A stretch of 64,000 bases of DNA, from NCBI GenBank assembly GCA_031385005.1, contig JANNBB010000011.1, positions 186,001 through 250,000 on the forward strand, read 5' to 3'. Positions 34,101-41,974 of this stretch are shown one piece after another (within the stretch, counting starts at the first letter, position 1; every line of letters begins with the position of its first letter). The stretch comes from JADKIH01 sp031385005 (GTDB lineage Bacteria > Bacteroidota > Bacteroidia > AKYH767-A > 2013-40CM-41-45). Both the position numbers and the translations under genes were made by a program. The notes below the pieces were generated by a model. It was not told the DNA's origin. It made no database searches and worked only from the letters and a program-made list of their open reading frames with translations.

Positions 34101-35410
34101 AACCCATTGGCAGTGTTTGCATTTTCAATTAACGAGGAATTAGAAATTCTACGAAGTGCACTGACTCCACCGGCAACATTGAAATCAAGTAAGCGGAAGA
34201 GTTCATTCGAACTATCGGATGGCTGAACGATACCGGCAGCGAAAGGAGGCACGAGAGTCTGAGAAGGATCCGGATTGTATTCACCGAGATCAGAAAATGC
34301 AAAGACGTTTCTGTTCTGATTGTTTTGGGAACTGACATAGCTTCTTGAAGTTACCCAGACTTCAATACGGGTAATATTGATGGCCGTGGAAATTCGGTTC
34401 AGGTCACGCAGATTTTGATCGTAAGTGTCCGCGAAATAATGCGAGAGGAAAAAGTGTTTATTCTCCTCGTATTGATCTGCTTTAATATCGAATGTAGTTG
34501 TTTGTGCACCACCTTGCACGTTCACCGTTTCCGGTTTTCCTTTTTGCTGGGAGAAAACCTGTGTTACCATGAGTCGGCCAAATTGCAGCTGCGCCTTAAT
34601 ACCGAACAAGCTCTGTGAACCTTGTATTAACTGGCTGTTAAGCGGCATCGTAATATTTCCTGCTTCAATTTTTTTGATGATGTCGTCTTCGTAACCCGTG
34701 TATTCGATCTTCATTTTATTTTCGAAGTCGAATGTTGCTTCTGTGTTGTAGTTGGTAGTCAGTTTCATTTTATCGCCGATGTTGGCAATAACACTCATCT
34801 GAATTTTTTCTTTAAAATCGAAAGTCGTTACTTTTCGCTGCTGCGTAGGAATAGAAGGGTTTTCGCTGTTGGAGACGTTAATGCCGAAGCTGAGTTCAGC
34901 CGAACCTTGCGGACGAATGTCAATTGTATTACCACCGAAAATGCGGTCGAAAACAACGCTGTTAACAGTAATCTTTGGAGCGAAGGTTTTTTTATTTAAT
35001 GCATCATCTTCACCGGCACGTTGTTTCCAGTATTGTTTAGTTGTATTGTTGAATTCATGATCGACAAATTCTTCAAACGATAAGTAGGAAGGATTTCTGT
35101 AAAAGAGTCCACCCATGTTTTCATTGATATTATATCGGTTATTATCCGGGTCATATTGAACATCCGTTTTAATGTTTGACGGATCACTCAGATACATAGG
35201 ACTTTTGCCTCCGGGAGACGAATATGAATCTCCGTAACGGTCGTTAAATGGATATTTTAATTGTGTAGTATCCGAGTCCGAAAGTGATGCATAGCTATCA
35301 TCATTCGAAAGAAGTCCGGAAGGTTTTCCGATACCCCAAGCGGTAGCAAGGACTGACAAAGCAAACCCTATCCCGAAAAAAAACTGTTTAATGCTTTTCA
35401 AGGCCGACAA
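28187..35410 (-). CDS. sprA: Type IX secretion translocon protein SprA (Sov)
   Basis: A 2407-residue outer-membrane protein that forms the very large beta-barrel export channel of the type IX secretion system. After a hydrophobic signal (about residues 8-25) come characteristic SprA stretches: NPSYLSFEEFVDHEFNNTTK near 110, FAPKITVNSVVFDRIFGGN near 142 and, far downstream, many strand-like repeats ending SIQFTLAQ. Size and the ruvA and gcvH neighbours match the family. The frame opens with TTG at 35408-35410, since no ATG precedes the signal. SprA is the expected exporter of the seven sorting-domain proteins in this window. Other T9SS core genes (porK to porN, porV) are not here. Confidence 0.95.
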   Translation of the reverse strand: MSALKSIKQFFFGIGFALSVLATAWGIGKPSGLLSNDDSYASLSDSDTTQLKYPFNDRYGDSYSSPGGKSPMYLSDPSNIKTDVQYDPDNNRYNINENMGGLFYRNPSYLSFEEFVDHEFNNTTKQYWKQRAGEDDALNKKTFAPKITVNSVVFDRIFGGNTIDIRPQGSAELSFGINVSNSENPSIPTQQRKVTTFDFKEKIQMSVIANIGDKMKLTTNYNTEATFDFENKMKIEYTGYEDDIIKKIEAGNITMPLNSQLIQGSQSLFGIKAQLQFGRLMVTQVFSQQKGKPETVNVQGGAQTTTFDIKADQYEENKHFFLSHYFADTYDQNLRDLNRISTAINITRIEVWVTSRSYVSSQNNQNRNVFAFSDLGEYNPDPSQTLVPPFAAGIVQPSDSSNELFRLLDFNVAGGVSALRRISNSSLIENANTANGFNFTRTKNYETVENARLLQPSEYTVNSRLGYISLNSKLRSNDVLAVAFEYTANGQAHRVGELTGSSGVTGDSALFVKLIHGTNFNPKIYTWDLMMKNIYSLGGYSISAEKFRLDVLYQDDRIGGNINYIPTGCDNVKGIPLLTLLNLDDLNTQLSPQPDGLFDFVSGVTVNPQAGRIIFPVREPFGSYVRTKFCGDQTTADIYAYDALYDSTKTAAQQQPEKNKFSLRGSFQSSSGSDIPLNAVNIPQGSVKVTAGGVTLREGVDYTVDYTLGRVKIINDGILKSNTPIQINLESNSLFALQTKSLLGTRLEYTFNKDLQVGGTFMHMYEKPLTQKVNVGDEPISNTVLGFDGNYRRDSRFLTKILDKLPFYSTKEVSTLTFSGEVAELIPGHSKAVGKSGISYVDDFEGAITPLDLKNPASWYLSSVPEGQTETTMFPESGEDSVTSGLNRARIAWYYVDPIFQREQNASPDNIDETQRSNNFVREVLQTEIFPNVRLSTPQTITCMNVGFYPNERGPYNYDVDPGSFSKGIDASGNLLTPESRWGGIMRKIETTDFESNNIEFIQFWMMDPFTTNTINDSTGGDLYFNIGTLSEDILKDQHKSFENGLTAPTNNYTVSPTAWGVYPNVQSIVNAFDNDNASRIAQDVGLDGLSDANEVDHFQNNFLNKIITSFGVNSPAYQAASTDPSTDNFLYFLDASYDPPGVPALNRYKRWNGQEGNSIGSGGSTLTISSAIPDAEDINRDNNMNIGENYFQYKVVLKPGNLVVGQNYITDEIEAPVRLDNGTNTLVKWYQFKIPIKFPDRTVGSPELTTIEFVRMYMKNFQAPVICRFAKLEFLRGEWRRYQFSLLQDGEYSPPPEVPGGTSFDIASVSIEENGNRSPVPYVLPPGIEKEKDPSAPSLTTVNEQSLTLKVCDLEDGDARAAYRNTQFDFRSYKKLKMFLHAESATGQTPLNDGDLHAFVRLGSDFNDNYYEYDLPLKITVPPTTNPNDIWPEANNMEITLDDLIDAKLARNNAMQLNPNVTLKTPYTIASTGDRKITVKGTPNLSNVRSIMIGIRNPKDASGTGAKLCGEIWVNELRLSDFNEDGGMASTARVTAKLADLGTMTLVGNQSSAGWGSIEKKVSERSRENKYSYDFSTSIELGKFLPEKTGIKIPMYFGYSEASITPQYNPLDPDVLFDRSLDAAATPELKETISRNAKDYTQRKSLNFTNVRKTKTGSNSKPHIYDVENLNFTYAYTENYQRNYNIERSFGKTYQGIVGYNFNSGAKPIAPFEKSKSSVLSSRWTKLIKDINFNPMPTGLNFRASLDRTYTETFLRNNTGLAFILNPTFEKTYFMRRNYGLNWDLTRSLKVDYNADAYAVIDEPAGRIDTKDERDSIMRNLRNLGRLDHFHQSSKITYSIPFSKLPLTDWVSGNVSYTGDYNWQASPLVRDTITNEIKPDENWGNTIQNSQTINYTANLTFATLYNKIPYLKRINSGQPQKAAPKPKVKLPSDSLKAKKDTLEKPSFFDPIFRGLAKTLMMIKTGSVNYSETNGTLLPGFFPKPDYIGNDYTFGSGPAAPGYGFIFGSQRDIRPDAVRYNWLTKDTTLNSYYTNTYLQNLTLRLTVEPLKSLKIELNGNRNYTLSHNEYYKYQYFDDTFRSSSITEAGNFSISYLTWSTHFVKDAKDYSNKNFEQFIKNRKTVSAILDSENPNVPRQSNTNGYGLSQKEVLTYAFLSAYSGRSPAKTGTTLFPKIPMPNWRITYDGLSKLKLFSSFLQSLSITHGYRSVYSINSFTQNLYYQEDDIFKKPTNTDTIGNFIPKYDIQQITISEQLSPLIGIDMTWKNSLQTRFEIKRDRTISLAYSNIQVTEVRNVDYTIGLGYKFKKVTLPFRMGGKKKLSNDLTVKADVTLRNNTTILRKVIEGTNQPSAGTKSLSYKISADYPVNDRFKVQAFYNYTGNEPFVSSSYPTSNTNAGISIQFTLAQ

Positions 35411-35509
35411 TAATTGAGTGTGGTAAAAAAAGTAGAGTTTATTCGATGAATTAGGGGTTTTAATAAGAGAGGCCTAAATTAACTTTTTTAGGCGTTCATT
35501 CAACAAAAA

Positions 35510-36088
35510 TTATAGTGCTTTCAGTGCATTTTTTATGAGGTCTTCAACCTTGGCTGACGGACTGTTTTTGAGGATGTTATCCAATGTTTTTTCGATGGCA
35601 AATTTATTAAATCCAAGAGTCATCAAAGCGGCCATTGCCTCGTCTTTGACGCGAAGATGGGAAACTTGCACCAAATGGGACCCGCTTTCCTTTTTCAATT
35701 TGCTTTTTAACTCGAGAATTACCCGTTGTGCGGTTTTTTCTCCTATTCCTTTAATTGCCTGGAGTTTTTTTGCCTCTTCGTTGATGATACAGACTTCAAT
35801 TTCAGTGACATTCATAGAGGAAAGCATCATTCTTGCGGTGTTACAACCGATTCCGGAAACAGTTATCAGCATTCGGAACAACCGTCTTTCGTCTTCATCA
35901 GCGAAACCGTATAACGTATGAGCATCCTCTGTTATTTGAAGATGGGTAAAAATCCGGATAAGTTCTGAATCCGTTATCCTGGAAAAAGTGTTCAGAGAAA
36001 TATTTACATAATACCCGACACCGGCACATTCGATGATGACATAGGTCGGATTTTTTTCAACTAATTTTCCTGAAAGATGATTTATCAT
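35510..36088 (-). CDS. ruvA: Holliday junction DNA helicase RuvA
   Basis: A 192-residue subunit that binds Holliday junctions and loads RuvB. The N-terminal OB-fold (MINHLSGKLVEKNPTYVIIE) is followed by two helix-hairpin-helix motifs (about residues 72-130, LITVSGIGCNTARMML and LQAIKGIGEKTAQRVILELK). The C-terminal domain III that contacts RuvB (KDEAMAALMTLGFNKFAIEK) is complete. It is transcribed towards sprA, with 99 bases between. Confidence 0.96.
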   Translation of the reverse strand: MINHLSGKLVEKNPTYVIIECAGVGYYVNISLNTFSRITDSELIRIFTHLQITEDAHTLYGFADEDERRLFRMLITVSGIGCNTARMMLSSMNVTEIEVCIINEEAKKLQAIKGIGEKTAQRVILELKSKLKKESGSHLVQVSHLRVKDEAMAALMTLGFNKFAIEKTLDNILKNSPSAKVEDLIKNALKAL

Positions 36089-36165
36089 GTAGTTTTAACA
36101 TTCGAAAAAGCCTTTGGCCTTCAAGTTTAGCTTGCAAAGTAACTGATTTTTCAATTAACTGTTGT

Positions 36166-36190
36166 CAATTAGCTAATTAACGAATCAACC
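36166..36190. repeat. Interspersed TTAGCTAATTAACGAATC-type repeat at the maeB stop
   Basis: CAATTAGCTAATTAACGAATCAACC is the same repeat word as at 11972-12018 and 23044-23077. It overlaps the last codons of maeB, so its TTA on this strand gives the TAA stop of that gene. Confidence 0.7.
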
Positions 36191-38447
36191 TAGACTGAGC
36201 ATCAACTACAGCAATCGTAACCATGTTTACGATTTCGCGAACGGAGCTTCCGAGTTGAAGTACGTGAACTGGTTTTTTCATGCCGAGGAGAATAGGGCCG
36301 ATAGCTTCTGCGGCGCCTATTTCCTGTAATAGTTTGTAAGCGATATTACCTGCCTCGAGGTTAGGGAAAATAAGGGTGTTAGCGCCTTCGTGGGAGAGCT
36401 CGCAGAAAGGAAAGTTATCGGCAAGCAGTGAGGGGTTTAAAGCGAAGTTTGCTTGTAATTCGCCGTCGACCATCATGCCGGGATATTTTTTGTGCAGGAT
36501 GGCAACTGCATCTCTTACCTTTTGTGCTTGAGGTTCGTTGGAAGAACCGAAATTGGAAAAAGAAAGCAATGCGATTCGAGGTCTGACATTAAATTGTTGA
36601 ACGGCCCAGGCGGTGAGTACTGTAATTTCTGCAAGTTCTTCTGCGGAGGGATCTACGTTCACGGTTGTATCTGCAAAAAAGACAGGACCTTTTTTAGTCA
36701 CCATGATGTACATTCCGGCAACTTTTTTTACTTCTTCCTGGGTTCCGATAATCTGGAGAGCGGGACGAATAGTATCGCCATATTTACGGGTGAGGCCGGA
36801 AATCATGGCATCGGCTTCGCCTGTTTCCACCATCATGGCGCCGTAATAATTACGTTCGTTCATGATTTTTTTGGCTTCATAGAAAGTGAATCCGCGGCGT
36901 TTACGTTTTTTGAAAAACAGTTCGCCGAAGAACATTCTTTTTTCTTCTTCCTGACGAGGATCGATGATTGGTGTATCGCCGAGATCGAGGTTGTTGTCGA
37001 GAAGAAGTTTGGCGATTTTTTCTTTATTACCCAATAAAATCGGGCGGGCAATACCTTCATCGCGTACGATCTGTGCGGCCTTTAATATTTTATAGTTATC
37101 TGCTTCGGTGAAAACAATTCGTTGAGGATTTTGTTTGGCTTTACTGGTTACGACACGGATAAGTTTATTGTCTAGTCCGAGTCGCTTGCGAAGTTCTTCG
37201 ACATAATTTGGCCAGTTTGTAATATTCGTTTGTGCTACACCCGAATCCATTGCGGCTTTTGCAACAGCAGGAGCAACGGTGCTTATTAGTCGCGGATCAA
37301 GAGGTTTAGGGATGATGTAATCGTAACCGAAAGTAATGTTCTTTGCATTGTAGGCGAGGTTGACGATTTCAGGAACGGGTTCTTTGGCCAGATCTGCGAT
37401 TGCGCGCACGGCCGCCAGTTTCATGGCTTCATTGATTTGTGTGGCGCGCACATCGAGTGCACCGCGGAAGATAAATGGAAAGCCGAGTACGTTGTTCACC
37501 TGATTCGGAAAATCCGAACGGCCGGTTGCAATGATGATGTCTTCCCGTGCATCCCGTGCATCGTTATAGGAGATCTCAGGATCGGGATTTGCTAAAGCGA
37601 AAACGATCGCTTTTTTAGCCATCGATTTGATCATATCTTTATTGACCAGATTGCCTTTTGAAAGTCCGAGTAAAACATCAGCACCTTTTAAAGCTTCTTC
37701 AAGGGTGTGAACTTTTCTTGTTGTTGCAAAAAATATTTTGTTTTCATCGAGGTCATTGCGGTCGACATGCAAAACGCCCGTACTGTCAGTCATCACAATA
37801 TTTTCCTTTTTTGCGCCCAAAGAAATATAAAGTTTGGCGCAGGAGATGGCAGAAGCGCCTGCGCCACTGACGACAATTTTTACATTTTCAATTTTCTTTC
37901 CTGTAAGTTCGAGTGCATTCAATAAAGCAGCACCGGAAATGATAGCTGTTCCGTGCTGGTCATCGTGCATGACAGGAATCTGCAGCTCTTCTTTTAGACG
38001 GCGTTCGATTTCAAAACATTCGGGAGCTTTGATGTCTTCGAGGTTAATTCCACCGAAAGTTGGTGAAATGGCTTTAACGGTTTGTACAAATTTCTCTACG
38101 TCGTTTTCTGCAATTTCAATATCGAACACATCGATGTCGGCAAATATTTTAAAGAGCAGCCCTTTCCCTTCCATGACGGGCTTGGCGGCTTCCGGACCGA
38201 TATTTCCGAGGCCGAGAACCGCTGTACCATTTGAGATAACAGCAACGAGGTTTCCTTTAGCTGTGTATTTATAGACGTCTTCTTTATTTTCAGCTATGGC
38301 TAAACAAGGTTCGGCAACTCCTGGCGAATAGGCCAGTGAAAGGTCGCGTTGAGAACTATATGGTTTAGTCGGGATGACTTCAATTTTACCGGGACGACCT
38401 TGAGAGTGGTAATCCAGCGCTTCTTTATTTAATTTTGACTTACTCAT
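36177..38447 (-). CDS. maeB: NADP-dependent malic enzyme with phosphotransacetylase-like domain
   Basis: A 756-residue MaeB-type enzyme that converts malate to pyruvate and CO2. The malic enzyme part covers about residues 1-430 (SLAYSPGVAEPCLAI, HDDQHGTAIISGAALLNAL, VSGAGASAISCAKLY). The C-terminal half (about 435-756) is a phosphate acetyltransferase-like domain (GLTRKYGDTIRPALQIIGT, FADTTVNVDPSAEELAEI), usually regulatory rather than catalytic. Length is standard. It stands alone; its last codons lie in an interspersed repeat. Confidence 0.95.
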   Translation of the reverse strand: MSKSKLNKEALDYHSQGRPGKIEVIPTKPYSSQRDLSLAYSPGVAEPCLAIAENKEDVYKYTAKGNLVAVISNGTAVLGLGNIGPEAAKPVMEGKGLLFKIFADIDVFDIEIAENDVEKFVQTVKAISPTFGGINLEDIKAPECFEIERRLKEELQIPVMHDDQHGTAIISGAALLNALELTGKKIENVKIVVSGAGASAISCAKLYISLGAKKENIVMTDSTGVLHVDRNDLDENKIFFATTRKVHTLEEALKGADVLLGLSKGNLVNKDMIKSMAKKAIVFALANPDPEISYNDARDAREDIIIATGRSDFPNQVNNVLGFPFIFRGALDVRATQINEAMKLAAVRAIADLAKEPVPEIVNLAYNAKNITFGYDYIIPKPLDPRLISTVAPAVAKAAMDSGVAQTNITNWPNYVEELRKRLGLDNKLIRVVTSKAKQNPQRIVFTEADNYKILKAAQIVRDEGIARPILLGNKEKIAKLLLDNNLDLGDTPIIDPRQEEEKRMFFGELFFKKRKRRGFTFYEAKKIMNERNYYGAMMVETGEADAMISGLTRKYGDTIRPALQIIGTQEEVKKVAGMYIMVTKKGPVFFADTTVNVDPSAEELAEITVLTAWAVQQFNVRPRIALLSFSNFGSSNEPQAQKVRDAVAILHKKYPGMMVDGELQANFALNPSLLADNFPFCELSHEGANTLIFPNLEAGNIAYKLLQEIGAAEAIGPILLGMKKPVHVLQLGSSVREIVNMVTIAVVDAQSRLIR

Positions 38448-38471
38448 TCTTTATTTAAATTCATTAAGACT

Positions 38472-38503
38472 AAAAAAGCACCCATGTTGAACAGGTGCTT
38501 TGA
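38472..38503 (-). terminator. Rho-independent terminator of the 233-aa T9SS gene
   Basis: On the minus strand, AAAGCACC and GGTGCTTT form an 8-bp stem around an 11-base loop, followed by a T-run (TTTTTTA). It lies between the T9SS gene (38563-39264) and maeB and fits termination of the former. Confidence 0.7.
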
Positions 38504-38562
38504 TGAAATTACTTTGAATAATTTAAATATTACAAATCAATGCAATAAGACTTATAAATATT

Positions 38563-39264
38563 TTAATGAGAAACGATTAGCTTTTTTGAATTGGTTGTTA
38601 TTCCATCAACGACTAGGGACAATAGATAGATGCCATTATTCAAAGAAGAAACCGGAAGTGAAAGAGAGTTGGATTTAGAATTTATTTTCAACTCATCAAC
38701 TTTTGATCCGAGCAGGTTAGTGATAACCAGTTTTCCTTCTTTTTGTCCCAATGTTGAAAAACTAACAGTTGTATTGTTTGAAGCAGGGTTTGGCCCTGTT
38801 ATGAATAAACCATATTTGTTTGCATAATATTCTTTAATGCCGGTAGCATTGAAGTCATAAGTATAGATCAAATAAAGGGTATCGGAATTTCCATTTTGAT
38901 CATAAAACCGATAAGTAACTTCATCATGACCGGGAGTATTGTCAGTTCCGGCCCATCCTTCGAAATTACTGAATGTTGCACCGGATGCAATAATGATTGG
39001 GTCGGGGCTTATGTAGGTAGATGTATCATAGCAAACTGTCCAGCAAAAATATGAGTAATGCCCGGTAGCCATATTAATACCAAATCTTTCACATAAAACT
39101 TCGAGAGAGGCAGGTCCATTATTTCTCACATCAAGATGTCCGGTTAATTTAATATTGGCAGGTCCGGAATAGTTAAGTGTAGGGTGAAGAGCTTCTAAAA
39201 CCTGAGAAAATCCAAGATTTGAGCAAAAAGCAGTTATTAGAATCAGTACGTATAGTCTTTTCAT
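38563..39264 (-). CDS. T9SS type A sorting domain-containing protein
   Basis: A 233-residue exported protein. The signal peptide spans about residues 1-20 (ending NLGFSQ). The middle part (21-150) has four cysteines, with CERFGINMATGHYSYFCWTVC near 57-77, and may be an Ig-like or DUF fold. The C-terminal 75 or so residues are a type A sorting domain (GPNPASNNTTVSF to TNSKKLIVSH). Divergent from the Omp28 cluster by 190 bases. Function unknown beyond being a likely SprA client. Confidence 0.85.
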   Translation of the reverse strand: MKRLYVLILITAFCSNLGFSQVLEALHPTLNYSGPANIKLTGHLDVRNNGPASLEVLCERFGINMATGHYSYFCWTVCYDTSTYISPDPIIIASGATFSNFEGWAGTDNTPGHDEVTYRFYDQNGNSDTLYLIYTYDFNATGIKEYYANKYGLFITGPNPASNNTTVSFSTLGQKEGKLVITNLLGSKVDELKINSKSNSLSLPVSSLNNGIYLLSLVVDGITTNSKKLIVSH

Positions 39265-39454
39265 GACATTTCTATTTATATTATACGAACAAATGTATAG
39301 TCTTTTACTCTTATTTCAAAAGAAAAATCAAGTAATTGCATTTTTTGAAAAAAATATGTAAAATTGCCACTGATAAGGTTTGCTTGAAGTCTAAACAAAT
39401 AACTTATCTTACCTAAAAATAATCCTAAAAATTTACTCCAAAAACTTAACCTAA

Positions 39455-41368
39455 ATGAAAAAATTATTTACGCTATCAATTTTAATGTTGATTGCATTTA
39501 CTTACCAGGTAAATGGCCAATCTACAAGACTGGTACTTGCAGAAGAGTTTACACAGGCATCTTGTCCGCCATGTGCCTCTCAGAACCCTGCTTTCAATAC
39601 ATTGTTGGATGCCAATCCAACAAAGGTTGTTGCCATTAAATACCAGACTAACTGGCCGGGTGTTGATCCAATGAATGTTAATACTCAGCAGTATGTAGGA
39701 ACAAGAGTTACTTATTATAGTGTAACCGGAGTTCCTCATGCAAATTTGGATGGTACAGCACAAACTGGTTCTTCTTACACCGGTGCCCCTGCTAATTGGA
39801 CGCAAGCGAAATTGAATGCGCGTGCAGCAATTGCTTCTCCTTTCACAATGGGTGTTTCTCATTATCTTTCTTCGGATGCAGATTCAATTTATATTTCTGT
39901 TGATATTTCTGCTTCTTTAGCTGTGAGTGGAAACTTAGTAGCTCATGTTGCAGTTATTGAAAGAGAAATTGATTTTTGCTCTGCACCGGGTTCAAATGGT
40001 GAAAAAGATTTTTTAGGTGTTATGCAAATGATGCTTCCAAATGCTTCCGGAACGACATTGGCAAACACTTGGACTGTTAGTCAGTCACAGCAATTAACAT
40101 TTGCTGTTGCTCTTCCCGGTTATATTTATGACAAAAACAGATTAGCTGTAGTTGCATTTATTCAGGACAATACATCTAAAGAAGTTCACCAGGCAGCTTA
40201 TAGTGCACCGCAGCCATTGGCAAGTGATGCAAGAGTTACTTGTGATGCATTTGCAGGTCTTCCTGTTGTGTCTTGCGGAGGTTCTTTAACACCGGTTTTA
40301 AATGTTGAGAACTCCGGTTCCTCAACACTTACAGCACTTACAGTAAATTACAATCTGGATGGTATTCCGGCAACTCCTGTTAACTGGACAGGCTCACTTG
40401 CTTCCGGAGCTACAGCAGCTATCGCTCTCCCAACAATTACAAGTCCAACTGCAGGAACACATAACATTGATGCTACAATTGTGAATCCAAACGGTAGTCC
40501 TGATTTGAATATTACTTACGATGCAGGTTCCGCTAATTTTACTGTTACAAGTGCTGTCGGTGCCGCTCTACCGGTTATTCAGGCCTTTGCATCTTCAACT
40601 TTCCCTCCAACAAATTGGTTTAAAGTTAATCCGGATAATGGTTATACATGGACGCGTAACTCAACAGCAGGATACAATGGTGCCGGTTGTGCGAAAATAG
40701 ATTTCTATAATAGTCCGGATGGAGAGATTGACGAACTTTGGGTTCCGAATCAAGATTTCTCAGTTTCAGGAACAACGACTGCTCAACTTGATTTTGACGT
40801 TGCCTATACTCCTTATTCTGCTTCTTACAATGATCGCATAGAAGTACTTTATTCAATTGATTGCGGTGCAAATTGGGTATCCGTATTCAACGAAGCAGGT
40901 ACTACACTTGCTCATGGAAATCCGGTTTCAACTTCTGCCTGGACACCAACTTCAGCTGCAAGCTGGCATCACATAACAGCTAGCTTGAACGGCGCTGTAG
41001 GTAATAACAGTGTTTTCGTTAAATTTAAAGCAACAAGTGCTTATGGAAATAACGGCTACATCGATAATATCAATATCAATACAAACCTTACAACATCTGT
41101 TGTTCAATTATTCAACGATGCAGATGTAAATGTTTATCCGAATCCATCTACAGGTAATGTAAATGTTCAGATGAACCTGGCAAAATCGCAGGATGTAACA
41201 ATTGTAGTTACAAATGCACTTGGAGCTGTGGTTAAAACACTTTCATTAACAGATGTTACTTCCGGAATCTTCTCTGTTGATCTAAGTACTGAAGCAAAAG
41301 GATCCTATGAAGTTTCGATCCGTACCAACGATCAGGTTGTTACAAAACGAGTTTCAATTACTGAATAA
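39455..41368 (+). CDS. Omp28-related T9SS cargo protein with thioredoxin-like domain
   Basis: A 637-residue exported protein. The signal peptide ends near residue 21 (YQVNGQ). Residues 22-260 form an Omp28-like domain of thioredoxin fold; its start, VLAEEFTQASCPPCASQNPA, has a CPPC active-site-like motif. A CARDB-like domain (about 265-365) and a MAM / choice-of-anchor J-like beta domain (about 370-550) follow. A type A sorting domain ends the protein (VYPNPSTGNVNVQ to TKRVSITE). It opens a four-gene run with a TlpA-like protein, a DUF6029-like protein and a second Omp28-like lipoprotein. A role in extracellular thiol chemistry is inference from fold and context. Confidence 0.87.
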   Translation: MKKLFTLSILMLIAFTYQVNGQSTRLVLAEEFTQASCPPCASQNPAFNTLLDANPTKVVAIKYQTNWPGVDPMNVNTQQYVGTRVTYYSVTGVPHANLDGTAQTGSSYTGAPANWTQAKLNARAAIASPFTMGVSHYLSSDADSIYISVDISASLAVSGNLVAHVAVIEREIDFCSAPGSNGEKDFLGVMQMMLPNASGTTLANTWTVSQSQQLTFAVALPGYIYDKNRLAVVAFIQDNTSKEVHQAAYSAPQPLASDARVTCDAFAGLPVVSCGGSLTPVLNVENSGSSTLTALTVNYNLDGIPATPVNWTGSLASGATAAIALPTITSPTAGTHNIDATIVNPNGSPDLNITYDAGSANFTVTSAVGAALPVIQAFASSTFPPTNWFKVNPDNGYTWTRNSTAGYNGAGCAKIDFYNSPDGEIDELWVPNQDFSVSGTTTAQLDFDVAYTPYSASYNDRIEVLYSIDCGANWVSVFNEAGTTLAHGNPVSTSAWTPTSAASWHHITASLNGAVGNNSVFVKFKATSAYGNNGYIDNININTNLTTSVVQLFNDADVNVYPNPSTGNVNVQMNLAKSQDVTIVVTNALGAVVKTLSLTDVTSGIFSVDLSTEAKGSYEVSIRTNDQVVTKRVSITE

Positions 41369-41387
41369 GCAATTCGCCAAACAATAT

Positions 41388-41427
41388 TTGAAAGGGCTTA
41401 AGAGATTAAGCCCTTTCAATTTTAATT
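41388..41427 (+). terminator. Perfect 14-bp hairpin with GAGA tetraloop
   Basis: TTGAAAGGGCTTAA (41388-41401) and TTAAGCCCTTTCAA (41406-41419) pair perfectly around the GNRA-type loop GAGA, with TTTTAATTT after it. It lies between the Omp28/T9SS gene and the TlpA-like gene, as an intrinsic terminator or a processing and stability element. Confidence 0.8.
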
Positions 41428-41440
41428 TAAATTGTCAATT

Positions 41441-41950
41441 ATGAAAAAGATTATTTTTTATTCCTTCCTGTTTATTTCTCTTGTGACAAATGCTCAGGAA
41501 AAAACTGAAAAGCGATTACTGCCCAAGGTGAATTTAAAATCAAGTTCAGGCGAAGTTTTTAATAGTGCTGATTTTTCAAACGATGGTAAGCCAATCGTAG
41601 TTGATTTCTGGGCAACCTGGTGTAAGCCATGCATCGAAGAGCTCAATGCCATCAATGAAAATTATGAAGAATGGAAAAAAGAAACGGGCGTGAAAGTGAT
41701 AATTGTTTCTGTTGATGACGCACGTACCATGCAACGTGTGGCACCTTTCGTAAATGCCAGAAACTGGACATTTGAATCTTATCTGGATCTCAACGGCGAT
41801 TTCAAAAGAGAAATGAATGTCAATATGCCGCCACAAACTTTTGTTCTGAATGGGAATAAAGAAATCATATGGCAGCATGTCGGATTTTCACCCGGCGACG
41901 AAGATGAACTTTTAGAAGCAATTAAAGTTGCATCAACTCCTGCAAAATAA
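41441..41950 (+). CDS. TlpA-like thioredoxin family protein
   Basis: A 169-residue exported redox protein. The signal peptide covers about residues 1-18 (ending LVTNAQ). The thioredoxin fold has the active site WATWCKPC near residue 58 and the cis-proline region NMPPQTFVLN near 128. I take the ATG at 41441, directly before the signal, rather than the TTG three codons earlier. Family members reduce or isomerise disulfides in the periplasm. It lies between two Omp28-like genes and 24 bases before the DUF6029-like gene, so a shared thiol-redox role is likely. Confidence 0.92.
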   Translation: MKKIIFYSFLFISLVTNAQEKTEKRLLPKVNLKSSSGEVFNSADFSNDGKPIVVDFWATWCKPCIEELNAINENYEEWKKETGVKVIIVSVDDARTMQRVAPFVNARNWTFESYLDLNGDFKREMNVNMPPQTFVLNGNKEIIWQHVGFSPGDEDELLEAIKVASTPAK

Positions 41951-41974
41951 TTCTACTTTTTAAACAAAATCCTT

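Noticed and set aside
36492..37037. 181-codon plus-strand open frame antisense to maeB
   Set aside because: The composition (His/Phe/Cys-rich) is typical of an antisense shadow, and maeB is certain on the other strand.
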